DNA of 64,000 bases from a virus: positions 49,158 through 113,157 of the IMG/VR virus record IMGVR_UViG_3300032282_001564, one strand, 5' to 3'. Numbering within the stretch: position 1 is the first letter of the stretch; each line of letters opens with the position of its first letter. The notes under the pieces were generated by a model, which searched no databases, was not told the origin of the DNA, and saw only the letters and a program-made list of their open reading frames with translations. Below, piece by piece: positions 8,122 through 17,132 of this stretch. A program made the position numbers and the translations under genes.

Positions 8122-9457
8122 TAACGAGTCAGACTTAGAATACAAACGCCGTGTAATTGACATTAAGTCAGAAAGTTTCTGCGGTGCAAAATGGTATAAC
8201 GCTACTATATGGCTAGGTTCAGGTATGACTACAAGTTGTCATCACCCTTTACCGCATAAGGTAGAAGTAGCAGATGTCATAGCAAATCCTAAAGCATTAC
8301 ACAATACAACACAAAAGAAGATAGAACGCAGTCAGATGCAAAAGGGCGAACGTCCTACAGGTTGTGAATACTGCTGGAAAATCGAAGACATTGGTCGCGA
8401 CAATATTAGCGACCGTGTTTATAAAACTGTTATATACCAAGACAAGGACTTAGACTATGCATACAATCTTGACCCAACCACTGATGTGGATTTACAAACT
8501 CTTGAAATCGCCTTTGACCGCACCTGCCAGTTTGCTTGCTCTTACTGCAACCCTGCCTTTTCTTCCACCTGGGTCAAAGATATCGATCGCAATGGCCCTT
8601 ATACTGGCCTTGTCAGTGATGGCCGTAACCATTTCACTCATTCGCATGGAAGTAGCCAACTATACCGCTTTGGTGAAGAAAATCCATATGTCACAGCTTT
8701 CCACAAGTGGTGGGAATCAGATCTACATAAGACGCTTCAAGAACTCCGTATTACAGGTGGAGAGCCACTTATGTCAGGCGAAACGTGGAAACTTATCGAT
8801 TGGTTTAAGACGAACAAGGGCAAAAGCAAGACACGTCTAGCAATTAATAGTAACCTAGGTACACAAGTAGATATTGATCGTTTGCTTGCAAGTATTGATG
8901 GTGTTGAAATAGATTTATATACCAGCAACGAAGCAATGAATCTACAGGCCGAATATATCCGCGATGGGCTTGTATTTGATGATTGGGCAAACAATGTAGA
9001 ACGACTACTAGACTCAGGTAAGTTCCGTGGGCTTCACGTTATGTGTACAATTAATGCCTTGTGTCTCGATAGCCTTGATAGTTTTCTTGAAATGGTTTAT
9101 AACTGGAAACTAGAATACGGCAAAGACAGTATTAATTTTTCTCTAAATATATTACGCTTTCCTAGTTTTCAAAGTCCGCTAGTATTACCTGACTCGTCAA
9201 GAACGTACTATAGAGAAAAACTGCAAGAGTGGCTGGATCATAACTACAGCAGTGAATTTATACACCGCTTTGAACTTGATCAGTTAAAACGATTAATAGA
9301 TTATCTTGACGTAGTTAAAACTCCACATGCCGGCGCCGCAGAGCAAGAAATATTGCGTAGGGATTTTAAATTGTTTTATCAACAATACGATCAACGCCGC
9401 GGCAAAAACTTTACAGAAACATTTCCTGCATTAGCAGAATGGTATAATACACTATGA
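8099..9457 (+). CDS. Radical SAM protein with N-terminal auxiliary Cys region (2 of 6)
   Basis: A 452-residue paralogue of the preceding gene. The radical SAM cluster is C143, C147 and C150 (RTCQFACSYC) and the SAM motif is RITGGEPLMSG. N-terminal cysteines C28, C47, C89 and C92 (GCEYCW) match those of the first copy. GTG 8099 is the annotated start; an ATG nine bases later would also work. Bases about 8465-8690, which encode the cluster, use C-rich codons (GCC, ACC, TTC, TCC) unlike the rest of the gene, suggesting recombination with a diverged relative. Substrate unknown. Confidence 0.85.
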   Translation: MSTMPRINNESDLEYKRRVIDIKSESFCGAKWYNATIWLGSGMTTSCHHPLPHKVEVADVIANPKALHNTTQKKIERSQMQKGERPTGCEYCWKIEDIGRDNISDRVYKTVIYQDKDLDYAYNLDPTTDVDLQTLEIAFDRTCQFACSYCNPAFSSTWVKDIDRNGPYTGLVSDGRNHFTHSHGSSQLYRFGEENPYVTAFHKWWESDLHKTLQELRITGGEPLMSGETWKLIDWFKTNKGKSKTRLAINSNLGTQVDIDRLLASIDGVEIDLYTSNEAMNLQAEYIRDGLVFDDWANNVERLLDSGKFRGLHVMCTINALCLDSLDSFLEMVYNWKLEYGKDSINFSLNILRFPSFQSPLVLPDSSRTYYREKLQEWLDHNYSSEFIHRFELDQLKRLIDYLDVVKTPHAGAAEQEILRRDFKLFYQQYDQRRGKNFTETFPALAEWYNTL

Positions 9458-10770
9458 GTAAAGACTTTTATAACAAAGGTTACGATTATATGGCTCGCAA
9501 GCCATATTTCATTGAACGTGAAGAACTAACACCACGCCAATGGCAATTACTAACTGAAAGCGATCGCTTCTGTATGCTTCCGTGGATGCACATGCATGCC
9601 TTTCCGGATGGTCGTGCTTATCCTTGTTGTTTAGCTGACTACTGGCATCCAGTCGGTGATTTACGCAAAGACACAATGGCGGAAGTATGGAACCAAGACG
9701 CATATAAAACAATGCGTACAAATATGTTAACTGAGCGTGAGTGCAAAGAGTGTACAAAATGTTACGAACAAGAAGCAAATGGTTTCTTTAGTATGCGTAA
9801 CGATAGCAATCGTAATTATGGACATCATATAGCCGAAGTAGAAAACACCAAGCCAGATGGCACTAACCCAGAATTTAAAATTCGTTATTGGGACGTTCGC
9901 TTTAGTAACTTATGTAATTTTAGCTGTCGTAGTTGCGGTCCTATTTTTAGCTCAAATTGGTATAACGATCATGTAAAGTTATATAATCGTAAACCTGATG
10001 TACTTGGTCGTGATATGGCTAGAGTTGAATACACTACCGGTGACGAAGATAATATGATAGCTCAAATGATGCCACACGTACCACATCTAGAGCAAGTATA
10101 CTTTGCCGGTGGCGAACCATTGATCATGAAAGAACATTACTTTCTGTTAGAAAAATTAGAAGAACTAGATAAAACAGAAGTGCGAATTCAATACAACACA
10201 AACTTTAGCGAACTACGCTACAAGGACAAGCACGTATTTGATTACTGGCGAAAGTTTAAGAATGTCAGTGTGGGTGCAAGTCTTGATGCTAGTGGAGCCA
10301 GGGCAGAGCTAATGCGTAAAGGAACAGACTGGGCACAAGCAGTTGATAACCGTCGACGTATGCAAACAGAAGTGCCACACGTAGACTTTTATATCAGTGC
10401 CACAGTTAGTGCTATGAACATTCTACACGTACTAGACTTTCATCAAGAGTGGACTGAATTAGGATTAATTAGAGCACAAGACTTTAATGTAAATATTTGC
10501 CAAAGTCCCGAATGGTATCGTATTGATATCTTCCCTGAATGGTTTAAGAACGATGTTATTATTCCTGCATATGAACGACATATTGCTTGGTTGGAGCCAC
10601 AGGATAATCTTAAACGTGCCACTAACGGATTTAAGTCAGCCTTGAACTTTTTACGTTCCGGAGATCAAAGTCATCACTGGCCACGCTTTGTAGAAGAAAT
10701 ACGTAAGTTAGATGAAATACGTGGCGAAGATTTTTGGGCAACTTTCCCAGAGCTTGCTAGTTTAAAATGA
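9454..10770 (+). CDS. Radical SAM protein with SPASM-like N-terminus (3 of 6)
   Basis: A 438-residue enzyme. Residues 40-110 carry a SPASM-like pattern: C40, then C58-C59 in RAYPCCLAD, an E-V-W-N helix, and C97, C100, C103. This is normally found after the radical SAM barrel, not before. The radical SAM cluster is C154, C158 and C161 (NLCNFSCRSCG), and YFAGGEPLIMKEH binds SAM. Such proteins modify peptides or proteins. The start overlaps the upstream stop as ATGA, so it is coupled to the other radical SAM genes. Confidence 0.87.
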   Translation: MSKDFYNKGYDYMARKPYFIEREELTPRQWQLLTESDRFCMLPWMHMHAFPDGRAYPCCLADYWHPVGDLRKDTMAEVWNQDAYKTMRTNMLTERECKECTKCYEQEANGFFSMRNDSNRNYGHHIAEVENTKPDGTNPEFKIRYWDVRFSNLCNFSCRSCGPIFSSNWYNDHVKLYNRKPDVLGRDMARVEYTTGDEDNMIAQMMPHVPHLEQVYFAGGEPLIMKEHYFLLEKLEELDKTEVRIQYNTNFSELRYKDKHVFDYWRKFKNVSVGASLDASGARAELMRKGTDWAQAVDNRRRMQTEVPHVDFYISATVSAMNILHVLDFHQEWTELGLIRAQDFNVNICQSPEWYRIDIFPEWFKNDVIIPAYERHIAWLEPQDNLKRATNGFKSALNFLRSGDQSHHWPRFVEEIRKLDEIRGEDFWATFPELASLK

Positions 10771-11768
10771 TAAACTATAAAGATATACGTAGCGTACATT
10801 TTGAGATTAGTACTAGATGTAATAGTACTTGTCCTGATTGTCCACGCAACTTTCGCGGGGTAGACTTAGTAGATACATATCCAGTTACTGATATGAGTCT
10901 TGCTGATGCTAAACGTGTGTTTACTGTTGATTTCCTACAACAGTTAAATCATATTACTATCAATGGTAACTTTGGTGACTTTGTTACTGCACGTGATGGA
11001 TTAGAAATTGTAAAGTATTTTAAATCGGCTAACCCTGGTTTGTATATAGAAATTAGTACCAACGGTAGTGCTCGCCCGGACATCTGGGATCCATTAGGTC
11101 GACTAGGTGTTAAAGTTTATTTTAGGCTTGATGGATTAAAAGACACACATCATCTATATAGACAGGGAACAGACTTTGAGTTTATACTAGATAATGCCAG
11201 CAAATTTATTGCCGCCGGTGGCAATGCAGTTTGGTCTATGATTGTATTTGATCACAATCGCTACCAAATTGAAGAAGCCAGAGCAATGAGCCAAACTTTG
11301 GGTTTTCAAGAGTTTGATGAAGTATACGCAGGGAGAGATGTAATGCCTGTGTTTACTAGAGATAAAAAATTAAGTCATGTAATTGGTGACTATCGCGGTA
11401 GCACAGATTTTGATCAACTATTCAATGCCTATAACTATTATAAAGTAGATCCTACTGTAGCGGTAAAGGCAGAAAAGACAAATTATAAAATTGATTGTTA
11501 CGCTAAACGTAATCAAGAAATATACATCTGTGCCAATGGCGAAGTTTATCCTTGCTGTTGGATTGGCAACTATCCACGACATAGTTGTGCTCGCCCTAGT
11601 AACTATCAACTACAGCCGTTAATTAAAGACAACAACGCAATTGAACATGGAATAGAAACAGCCATTACATGGTTCAACCAAATAGAAAAAACTTGGGATA
11701 TAGATGGAGTCCCAAATGGTAAAATATATGAATGCAACGAAACCTGCGGAATTAAAAATGCTTCCTAA
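10767..11768 (+). CDS. Radical SAM protein with C-terminal SPASM-like region (4 of 6)
   Basis: A 333-residue enzyme with its CX3CX2C motif at the very start (C18, C22, C25 in RCNSTCPDCPRN). Unlike its neighbours the extra cysteines are at the C-terminus: KIDCYAKRN, then YICANGEVYPCCWIGNYPRH, and final C residues in YECNETCG. This is the conventional SPASM order. It therefore differs in architecture from the other five and may act on a different substrate or recognise a shared one. ATGA overlap at the start supports co-translation. Confidence 0.85.
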   Translation: MINYKDIRSVHFEISTRCNSTCPDCPRNFRGVDLVDTYPVTDMSLADAKRVFTVDFLQQLNHITINGNFGDFVTARDGLEIVKYFKSANPGLYIEISTNGSARPDIWDPLGRLGVKVYFRLDGLKDTHHLYRQGTDFEFILDNASKFIAAGGNAVWSMIVFDHNRYQIEEARAMSQTLGFQEFDEVYAGRDVMPVFTRDKKLSHVIGDYRGSTDFDQLFNAYNYYKVDPTVAVKAEKTNYKIDCYAKRNQEIYICANGEVYPCCWIGNYPRHSCARPSNYQLQPLIKDNNAIEHGIETAITWFNQIEKTWDIDGVPNGKIYECNETCGIKNAS

Positions 11769-12972
11769 GACTATCTGTATGCTACCTTGGATTAGTGTTG
11801 AAACTAGCCCAATGGGTACAGTACGCCCGTGCTGTATGGCACATGATGAGATAGTAGATGACAATGGAAAGAAATACGACTTAAATGAAACAACGATTGA
11901 AGAAGCGTACCATAGTACTTATATGCAAAAATTGCGACAGGAGTTCCGTGATGGAAACAGACCGGGAACCTGTAACCGCTGTTGGGAGGAAGAGGCAGCG
12001 GGCCGAGACAGCAAACGAATCCACAGTCAAGTTCGTCTTAAAGAACTGTTTAAAAAAGTAGACTGGGATAATAACAATCCTGACCAACTTTGGTTTGTTG
12101 ATTTAAAACTAGGTAATATCTGTAACTTAAAATGTCGTATATGTGGCTCGTGGTCCAGCTCAAGTTGGGCTACAGAAGAAATGGCCTACTTAGAACCTGG
12201 ACGCAACAAGAAAGAACACATTGCCTACACTTGGTTAAAACAAGGCGCATGGCCACGTAAGACAACAACGTTCTGGGATAATATGCGTGAGCTTATTCCT
12301 AACATCAGATACTTTGAGTTTACTGGCGGTGAGCCTTGGATGATTCAGGAGCACTGGGACCTATTAAAATTTGCCGCAGATAATAGATACAGTCAAAACA
12401 TTGACATACATTACAACACCAATGCCACACAAGAGCTAGGCGAACATACTGCGGTATGGAGCAAATTTGGTCGGGTAGACATTGCCTTCAGCGTTGACAA
12501 TGTGGAAGAACGTTTTGAATATGAACGTTACGGTGCTGATTGGGTGTTGGCAAATAAAATCATCGACGATGTGCATTTTGCCAAAGAAGTGGATAGCCCT
12601 AACATAACCACACAACTTTGTTTTACTATCAATATTCAGAATGTTTACTACCTAGATGAATTACTTGCGTGGGCAAACACTAAAAACTTTGGTGACATAT
12701 ATTTTAATATGCTACACAGTCCAGACCATATGAGCATACAGCATATGACTCCGCAAGCACAAGAATTAGTCTTAAACAAACTTAAAACTACATTTTGGAC
12801 TAGCCGTAAGTATCAAGAAGAAATCAATAGTGTCATTAATTTTATCGAAGCGGGCCCAGGTAGTGATGGTCAAGAGTTCTTACGTAAAATGAAACAAACA
12901 GATGCGTATCGCAAACAAGACTTTAGAGATACACATAGAGAAATAGCTATTGCTATGGGTTATGAAGATTAA
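11758..12972 (+). CDS. Radical SAM protein with SPASM-like N-terminus (5 of 6)
   Basis: A 404-residue protein when started at ATG 11758, giving MLPKTICMLPW, which parallels the start of the sixth copy (MNKPETLCMAPW). An upstream in-frame ATG at 11704 would give a long overlap. N-terminal cysteines are C7, C25-C26 and C72/C75 (TCNRCW). The radical SAM cluster is C122, C126, C129 (NICNLKCRICG) and the SAM motif is FTGGEPWMIQEH. It probably acts on a peptide or protein; substrate unknown. It overlaps both neighbours by about ten bases. Confidence 0.85.
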   Translation: MLPKTICMLPWISVETSPMGTVRPCCMAHDEIVDDNGKKYDLNETTIEEAYHSTYMQKLRQEFRDGNRPGTCNRCWEEEAAGRDSKRIHSQVRLKELFKKVDWDNNNPDQLWFVDLKLGNICNLKCRICGSWSSSSWATEEMAYLEPGRNKKEHIAYTWLKQGAWPRKTTTFWDNMRELIPNIRYFEFTGGEPWMIQEHWDLLKFAADNRYSQNIDIHYNTNATQELGEHTAVWSKFGRVDIAFSVDNVEERFEYERYGADWVLANKIIDDVHFAKEVDSPNITTQLCFTINIQNVYYLDELLAWANTKNFGDIYFNMLHSPDHMSIQHMTPQAQELVLNKLKTTFWTSRKYQEEINSVINFIEAGPGSDGQEFLRKMKQTDAYRKQDFRDTHREIAIAMGYED

Positions 12973-13903
12973 ACTAGTTCACTTCAACAATGAATTTGGT
13001 AAATTTGTTTACCCAGCGTTTGCTGATTGTTTTTCTAACTACTTTGAATTAGAAGAATATGATACTACAAAAACGTACGATAAAGCCAGTACTGTATTTG
13101 TAATTAACACGCATCAATATATTTTTGTTAATCATTTAGTAAACGATGGATACAAAGTTTTAGTAGAAAATCTACAGGAAAATTCTATTAACACACCATT
13201 GTCAGGCGAGCGAGTACAGCATATGATTTGTGTACACGATACTCGCATTACTGATATGATTACTGTACCTTTGTATTTTTGGTACAAAGAAAGTCGGCAG
13301 TTTGACTACAGGTCTTTACCAAGAACTAACACAGCCGATCTTAAATTTTTATTAATGATGAATTACCAAAGGGGTTTTAGAGATGCAATACATTATGTGT
13401 TTGACGACATACGTAATGAAGGCCTATATAGCTATGTTAGCCACGGCATACAAATGCCCAGAGACATTAGGCAAAGCCAACCCCATTGGGATAGATACAT
13501 TAACGCCGAATGGTATAACCGTACACAATTTAGTGTAGTAGTAGAAACGGCAATGACCCGTGGCCCAAGGGAAGTTTTTATAACAGAAAAAACAACAAAG
13601 CCGTTGGCAATGCGGCATCCGTTTATTACTTTGGCTTGTCCCGAAACACTAGCATTACTTAGAGCCGCAGGATTTGAAACGTACAATAACTTATTTGACG
13701 AAACATATGATACGGTCTTAGATGAACATGAAAGAATTAGAAACGTATATCAACAAGTAAAAAATTACAACCATAATGGTTACGATAAAATTACACAAGA
13801 TAAAATAGACTATAACTATAATTACTTTTACGATTATAATCAAGTAAACAAAAGATTTACACAAGACATAGTAACACCAATATTAGAATTTGCCAATGAA
13901 TAA
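12962..13903 (+). CDS. GT-B-like glycosyltransferase with TEK-KP motif
   Basis: A 313-residue soluble protein starting at ATG 12962, near the radical SAM stop. The C-terminal third has FSVVVETAMTRG, then VFITEKTTKPLAMRHPFI and GFETYNNLFDETYD. This T-E-K-x(2)-K-P block followed by a G-F-x-T and D-E-x-Y-D run resembles the donor site of fucosyltransferase-like and exostosin-like GT-B enzymes. The protein at 33433-34587 has the same block and is a paralogue. It is embedded between two radical SAM genes, which points to a shared pathway. The sugar donor cannot be read from sequence. Confidence 0.6.
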   Translation: MKIKLVHFNNEFGKFVYPAFADCFSNYFELEEYDTTKTYDKASTVFVINTHQYIFVNHLVNDGYKVLVENLQENSINTPLSGERVQHMICVHDTRITDMITVPLYFWYKESRQFDYRSLPRTNTADLKFLLMMNYQRGFRDAIHYVFDDIRNEGLYSYVSHGIQMPRDIRQSQPHWDRYINAEWYNRTQFSVVVETAMTRGPREVFITEKTTKPLAMRHPFITLACPETLALLRAAGFETYNNLFDETYDTVLDEHERIRNVYQQVKNYNHNGYDKITQDKIDYNYNYFYDYNQVNKRFTQDIVTPILEFANE

Positions 13904-15197
13904 ACCCGAAACACTATGTATGGCTCCATGGGTACATACTTACCTAAGCCCGCAAACTGAAAGACGTATGTGCTGTGCGTCTAGAGAGCCTGCACAAAAC
14001 TTTCAACAGTATATTGACACTAGTTCGGGTACTGGAAAGTACATACCTATTACGTTAGATAAGCATTGGAATAGTGAACACATGCGTAGTGTACGTCGAC
14101 GCATGATGGCCGGAGAAACATTACCAGAATGCGAAGTGTGTAATGACAAACTTTTAAACACAGACGTTTACCGTAGTTATTTTGAACGCCTGTTTGGGCA
14201 TAAGTATTTACAAGTAGTAGAAAATACAGATTCTACAGGCTATACAACAATGAAGCCTGTTTCGTGGGATTACCGTTTCAGTAATCTTTGTAACTTCAAA
14301 TGTCGTATGTGCGGTGATATGTTATCCAGTGCTTGGGAAACAGAACAACGTCAACATAATATGATCGACTGGAAAGATCCAAACACACACTGGATGAAAC
14401 CTGAAGTCAAAGAGCAAATAACGAAGTTTCAAGACACCCAGGTAGAGCAAGAGTTTGCTACTGCTGTTGAAGAGCACCGAATAGAAGAGGTGTATTGGGT
14501 GGGAGGTGAACCGCTAATGTACGAACAACATTGGAAGTATATGCGGCGCATCATTGAACTTGGAGATGGAAAAAATGTTTATGCTAGGTATAACACAAAT
14601 CTTAGTCGCGTTAATTATCGTGGTATTAATCTCTATCGGGACATACTATCTGGGTTACGTGACTGGCAAATCTGTGCAAGCATCGACGGAACGGGCAGAA
14701 TTGGAGAGTATATTAGATCAGGTCTTAATTTTGATTCGTGGCTTGAGAATCTCCGCGAGGGACTTAACTACAACCGTAGCCGCCGCCAAATCCGTTTGGA
14801 TTTCACTCTTACTACACCAGGACTCTTTGAAGTACAAAAGATACAAGAACTTGCGGACTCGCTCGGAATAGATGTTCTTGCCAAAGTAATTTTTAGTTTT
14901 AGCCCGGACATAGTTATGTCACCTTTAGCCCTACCCAAGGACGTATTACATCCTTGGGTAGACGAGATTATTAACCAGATGCAACATTCCGGCGGCGCCT
15001 TAAAGGATATCTTAGTCCAGCTAAAAACTAGACCTACTTTTGCTGAACAGTGGCCTGACACTTACCAACAAATGGCTCTAAAGGGCAAATTAAGAACTTT
15101 AGAGATTGAAAAAATTCGAAATGACAAGTATACTATGCGTGACATCTTGGCAGAACGTCCAGACGCATTAGCTTGGTGGGATTCAATTGGCAATTAA
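13896..15197 (+). CDS. Radical SAM protein with SPASM-like N-terminus (6 of 6)
   Basis: A 433-residue enzyme when started at ATG 13896; a TTG six bases upstream is also open. Auxiliary cysteines are C8, C26-C27, C79 and C82. The radical SAM cluster is C132, C136, C139 (NLCNFKCRMCG) and the SAM motif is YWVGGEPLMYEQH. It is the last of the six. Bases 14550-14870 have altered codon usage and contain an overlapping open frame with a membrane-like segment (14575-14871), reported in the findings. The substrate is unknown. Confidence 0.85.
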   Translation: MNKPETLCMAPWVHTYLSPQTERRMCCASREPAQNFQQYIDTSSGTGKYIPITLDKHWNSEHMRSVRRRMMAGETLPECEVCNDKLLNTDVYRSYFERLFGHKYLQVVENTDSTGYTTMKPVSWDYRFSNLCNFKCRMCGDMLSSAWETEQRQHNMIDWKDPNTHWMKPEVKEQITKFQDTQVEQEFATAVEEHRIEEVYWVGGEPLMYEQHWKYMRRIIELGDGKNVYARYNTNLSRVNYRGINLYRDILSGLRDWQICASIDGTGRIGEYIRSGLNFDSWLENLREGLNYNRSRRQIRLDFTLTTPGLFEVQKIQELADSLGIDVLAKVIFSFSPDIVMSPLALPKDVLHPWVDEIINQMQHSGGALKDILVQLKTRPTFAEQWPDTYQQMALKGKLRTLEIEKIRNDKYTMRDILAERPDALAWWDSIGN

Positions 15198-16266
15198 AAT
15201 ACTATTAAGCAACCCTTTACTTAGAAATGATTTTGTTGATTACACAATCGTTCCTAACGATACCCTGCTGGCACATGATTGGCAACAGGCCTTAAAAGGA
15301 ATATTGCAGTCGGGAAATTTATTAGAAAAAAACTTTTGCTTTATGGGCTTTCCAAAAACAGCTCGTACAGTAGAATATTTGTGTAATGAATTAAACGAAC
15401 ACGTAAAGACTATTAATAAGTTCTTTGACAACGAGTATTTTATTTGGGAAATATTTACTCCTGACAATGTAGTGGGATTTGACTATGCTGAAAATGGCAT
15501 TAACCACGACATGATGAATAAGTTACATAATCACTTTGAACGTTTACAAGGTACTGTTGGCGGATTAAGTGTTTATTACCGAAGTGCTGATTATGAAACA
15601 AAGTATGCTATACGACAATTAAATAATATTTGTCACGAGTTAGAAACATTGATATTAAGCAGACGTAAACTAGCAACAGATCCGTATTGGGTACGCCCTA
15701 GCCAAATTACTACGTTCCTACAAGCACAACGCTATGACTTAAAACAGGAACATCGTCAAGGCTTTGTTACCAACGGATATGATCGTGTCTTTGGCGGCGT
15801 CTATATGCATTGGACACAGATAGGCAAGACATTGTTTGAAGTATTCCGTGATGAAAATGCTCCAGAGCTAACAGCAACAGTATGTGAAGCTATTACAGAA
15901 TTAAAATACTACTCGGGCGAATTCGACATTGAGTGGGGCAATAATGTAGTGCGTAATGGTGGTCATCCTTGGCACGACAAAGAACAAAGTCATTTTGAAC
16001 AGTGGTTAATTGAAAACAATAGAGATCCTCAGGATCCTGAATTGAGTTTAGGCTACTTGCCATTGGGACAAGTAGATTTAATGGCCAGCTTTGGGACCAC
16101 AGATTACAAACAAATTTGGGACGTATTAGGTAGTCACTTAGATATACACAGTATAGAAATAGATGGAGTCAGTAGGACCTACGAGTATTGTTGGTCAAAT
16201 CCTGGCTACAAACAAATGCAAATAGATATAATGAAGCCAGGATATGATTATAGTAGCCGGGGGTGA
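15187..16266 (+). CDS. Unrecognised 359-residue protein of the modification operon
   Basis: The protein would start at TTG 15187, overlapping the upstream stop by 11 bases. It is soluble and mixed alpha/beta. Notable segments are CFMGFPKTARTVEYLCNEL, an amphipathic helical region (residues 100-170) and NGGHPWHDKEQSHFEQWL near residue 260. Histidines and acidic residues in that last segment could bind a metal, but no known motif is matched. It lies between the last radical SAM gene and the SGNH hydrolase and overlaps both, so it is likely part of the same pathway. Confidence 0.55.
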   Translation: MAIKILLSNPLLRNDFVDYTIVPNDTLLAHDWQQALKGILQSGNLLEKNFCFMGFPKTARTVEYLCNELNEHVKTINKFFDNEYFIWEIFTPDNVVGFDYAENGINHDMMNKLHNHFERLQGTVGGLSVYYRSADYETKYAIRQLNNICHELETLILSRRKLATDPYWVRPSQITTFLQAQRYDLKQEHRQGFVTNGYDRVFGGVYMHWTQIGKTLFEVFRDENAPELTATVCEAITELKYYSGEFDIEWGNNVVRNGGHPWHDKEQSHFEQWLIENNRDPQDPELSLGYLPLGQVDLMASFGTTDYKQIWDVLGSHLDIHSIEIDGVSRTYEYCWSNPGYKQMQIDIMKPGYDYSSRG

Positions 16267-17056
16267 TAGTTTTGTTTACGGTAGTGAGTTAGCAGACTGT
16301 AATGGAGAATACAGTCAAAGCACCTTTACGGCGCTACTAGCCAGTGGACAAGAATACGAATGTGTAGCGTGGCCGGGCAACGGCAATGACGCTATTGCTC
16401 GTCGTGTTGTCAGTGAGTGCGAAGCACTATATCCAGTAAAACCTTTTGTTATTGTGTCTTGGACTTTTCCCGGACGATATGAATTCCGTTTTAACTACCA
16501 TACTGGACAGCGTACAGGCAATTGGTACAGCATCAATGCCTGGACAGTAGAACAAGATGTTACTCGTATTGAACGCGAGTTTATGATAGAAGACAAAGAT
16601 ATATTAGATTATCAAGTTGCTACAATTAAACGTGCTAGACAAACCGGTGTTGCTGATTTTGCTGAAACTTTTTACAAACACATAGGTGATAGCGAGTACT
16701 GGGAAGTATACAGTAGTCTTAAAGAAATAGTATATTTGCAAAACTATTTAAAAGCCAATGGCATTGGTTATATGTTTACTTGTGCAGATAATAGCATTTG
16801 GTACAACTACACTATCAATAATGCCGACACTACAATACATAGCCTAACTGAACAAATACACAGAGACCAGGAGCATTGGTTTTGGTTCCCTGCAGGATCC
16901 GGTAGTCATCAAACCGAACAGCCAAGAGGGTTTTACCAATGGGCAGTAGAGAATAAATACCCAGTAGGCACTACACATCCTCTCGAAGCGGCACACGCTG
17001 ATGCCGCTAAATTAATGAAAGATCAATTCAATGAACTGGTTAAAAAATCTGTATAA
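16244..17056 (+). CDS. SGNH/GDSL-type hydrolase (1 of 4)
   Basis: A 270-residue protein with the blocks of SGNH hydrolases: the nucleophile block GGDSFVYGSEL at the N-terminus, WPGNGNDAIARR with the G-x-N-D element, and HPLEAAHADAA near the C-terminus with the catalytic His. These are usually esterases or acetyl-transfer enzymes. Three paralogues lie on the reverse strand (36966, 40721, 41403). It overlaps the upstream gene by 23 bases. A role in removing or moving acyl groups on a glycan is possible; the substrate is not evident. Confidence 0.7.
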   Translation: MIIVAGGDSFVYGSELADCNGEYSQSTFTALLASGQEYECVAWPGNGNDAIARRVVSECEALYPVKPFVIVSWTFPGRYEFRFNYHTGQRTGNWYSINAWTVEQDVTRIEREFMIEDKDILDYQVATIKRARQTGVADFAETFYKHIGDSEYWEVYSSLKEIVYLQNYLKANGIGYMFTCADNSIWYNYTINNADTTIHSLTEQIHRDQEHWFWFPAGSGSHQTEQPRGFYQWAVENKYPVGTTHPLEAAHADAAKLMKDQFNELVKKSV

Positions 17057-17132
17057 CAGAATTAAGTTAGAAATTCGCTATCGCAAAAAACTTAAAGAGT
17101 TGCGTAAACGTGATCCTTTTATTTACAAATGA
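17031..17132 (+). CDS. Basic 33-residue peptide
   Basis: ATG 17031 opens a short frame ending at TGA 17130-17132: MNWLKNLYNR, a K/R-rich helix (YRKKLKELRKRDP) and a terminal FIYK. It starts inside the SGNH gene in another frame, and its stop overlaps the halogenase ATG as ATGA. That placement and the amphipathic, highly basic composition support a real gene. It holds one Trp (W3) and three Tyr. It may bind nucleic acid or act as a small partner; whether it is a substrate of the neighbouring enzymes is speculation. Confidence 0.65.
   Translation: MNWLKNLYNRIKLEIRYRKKLKELRKRDPFIYK

Noticed and set aside
8457-8840. 127-codon frame inside the second radical SAM gene
   Set aside because: It arises in the GC-rich patch, lacks an RBS and conserved pattern; the radical SAM frame has all motifs.
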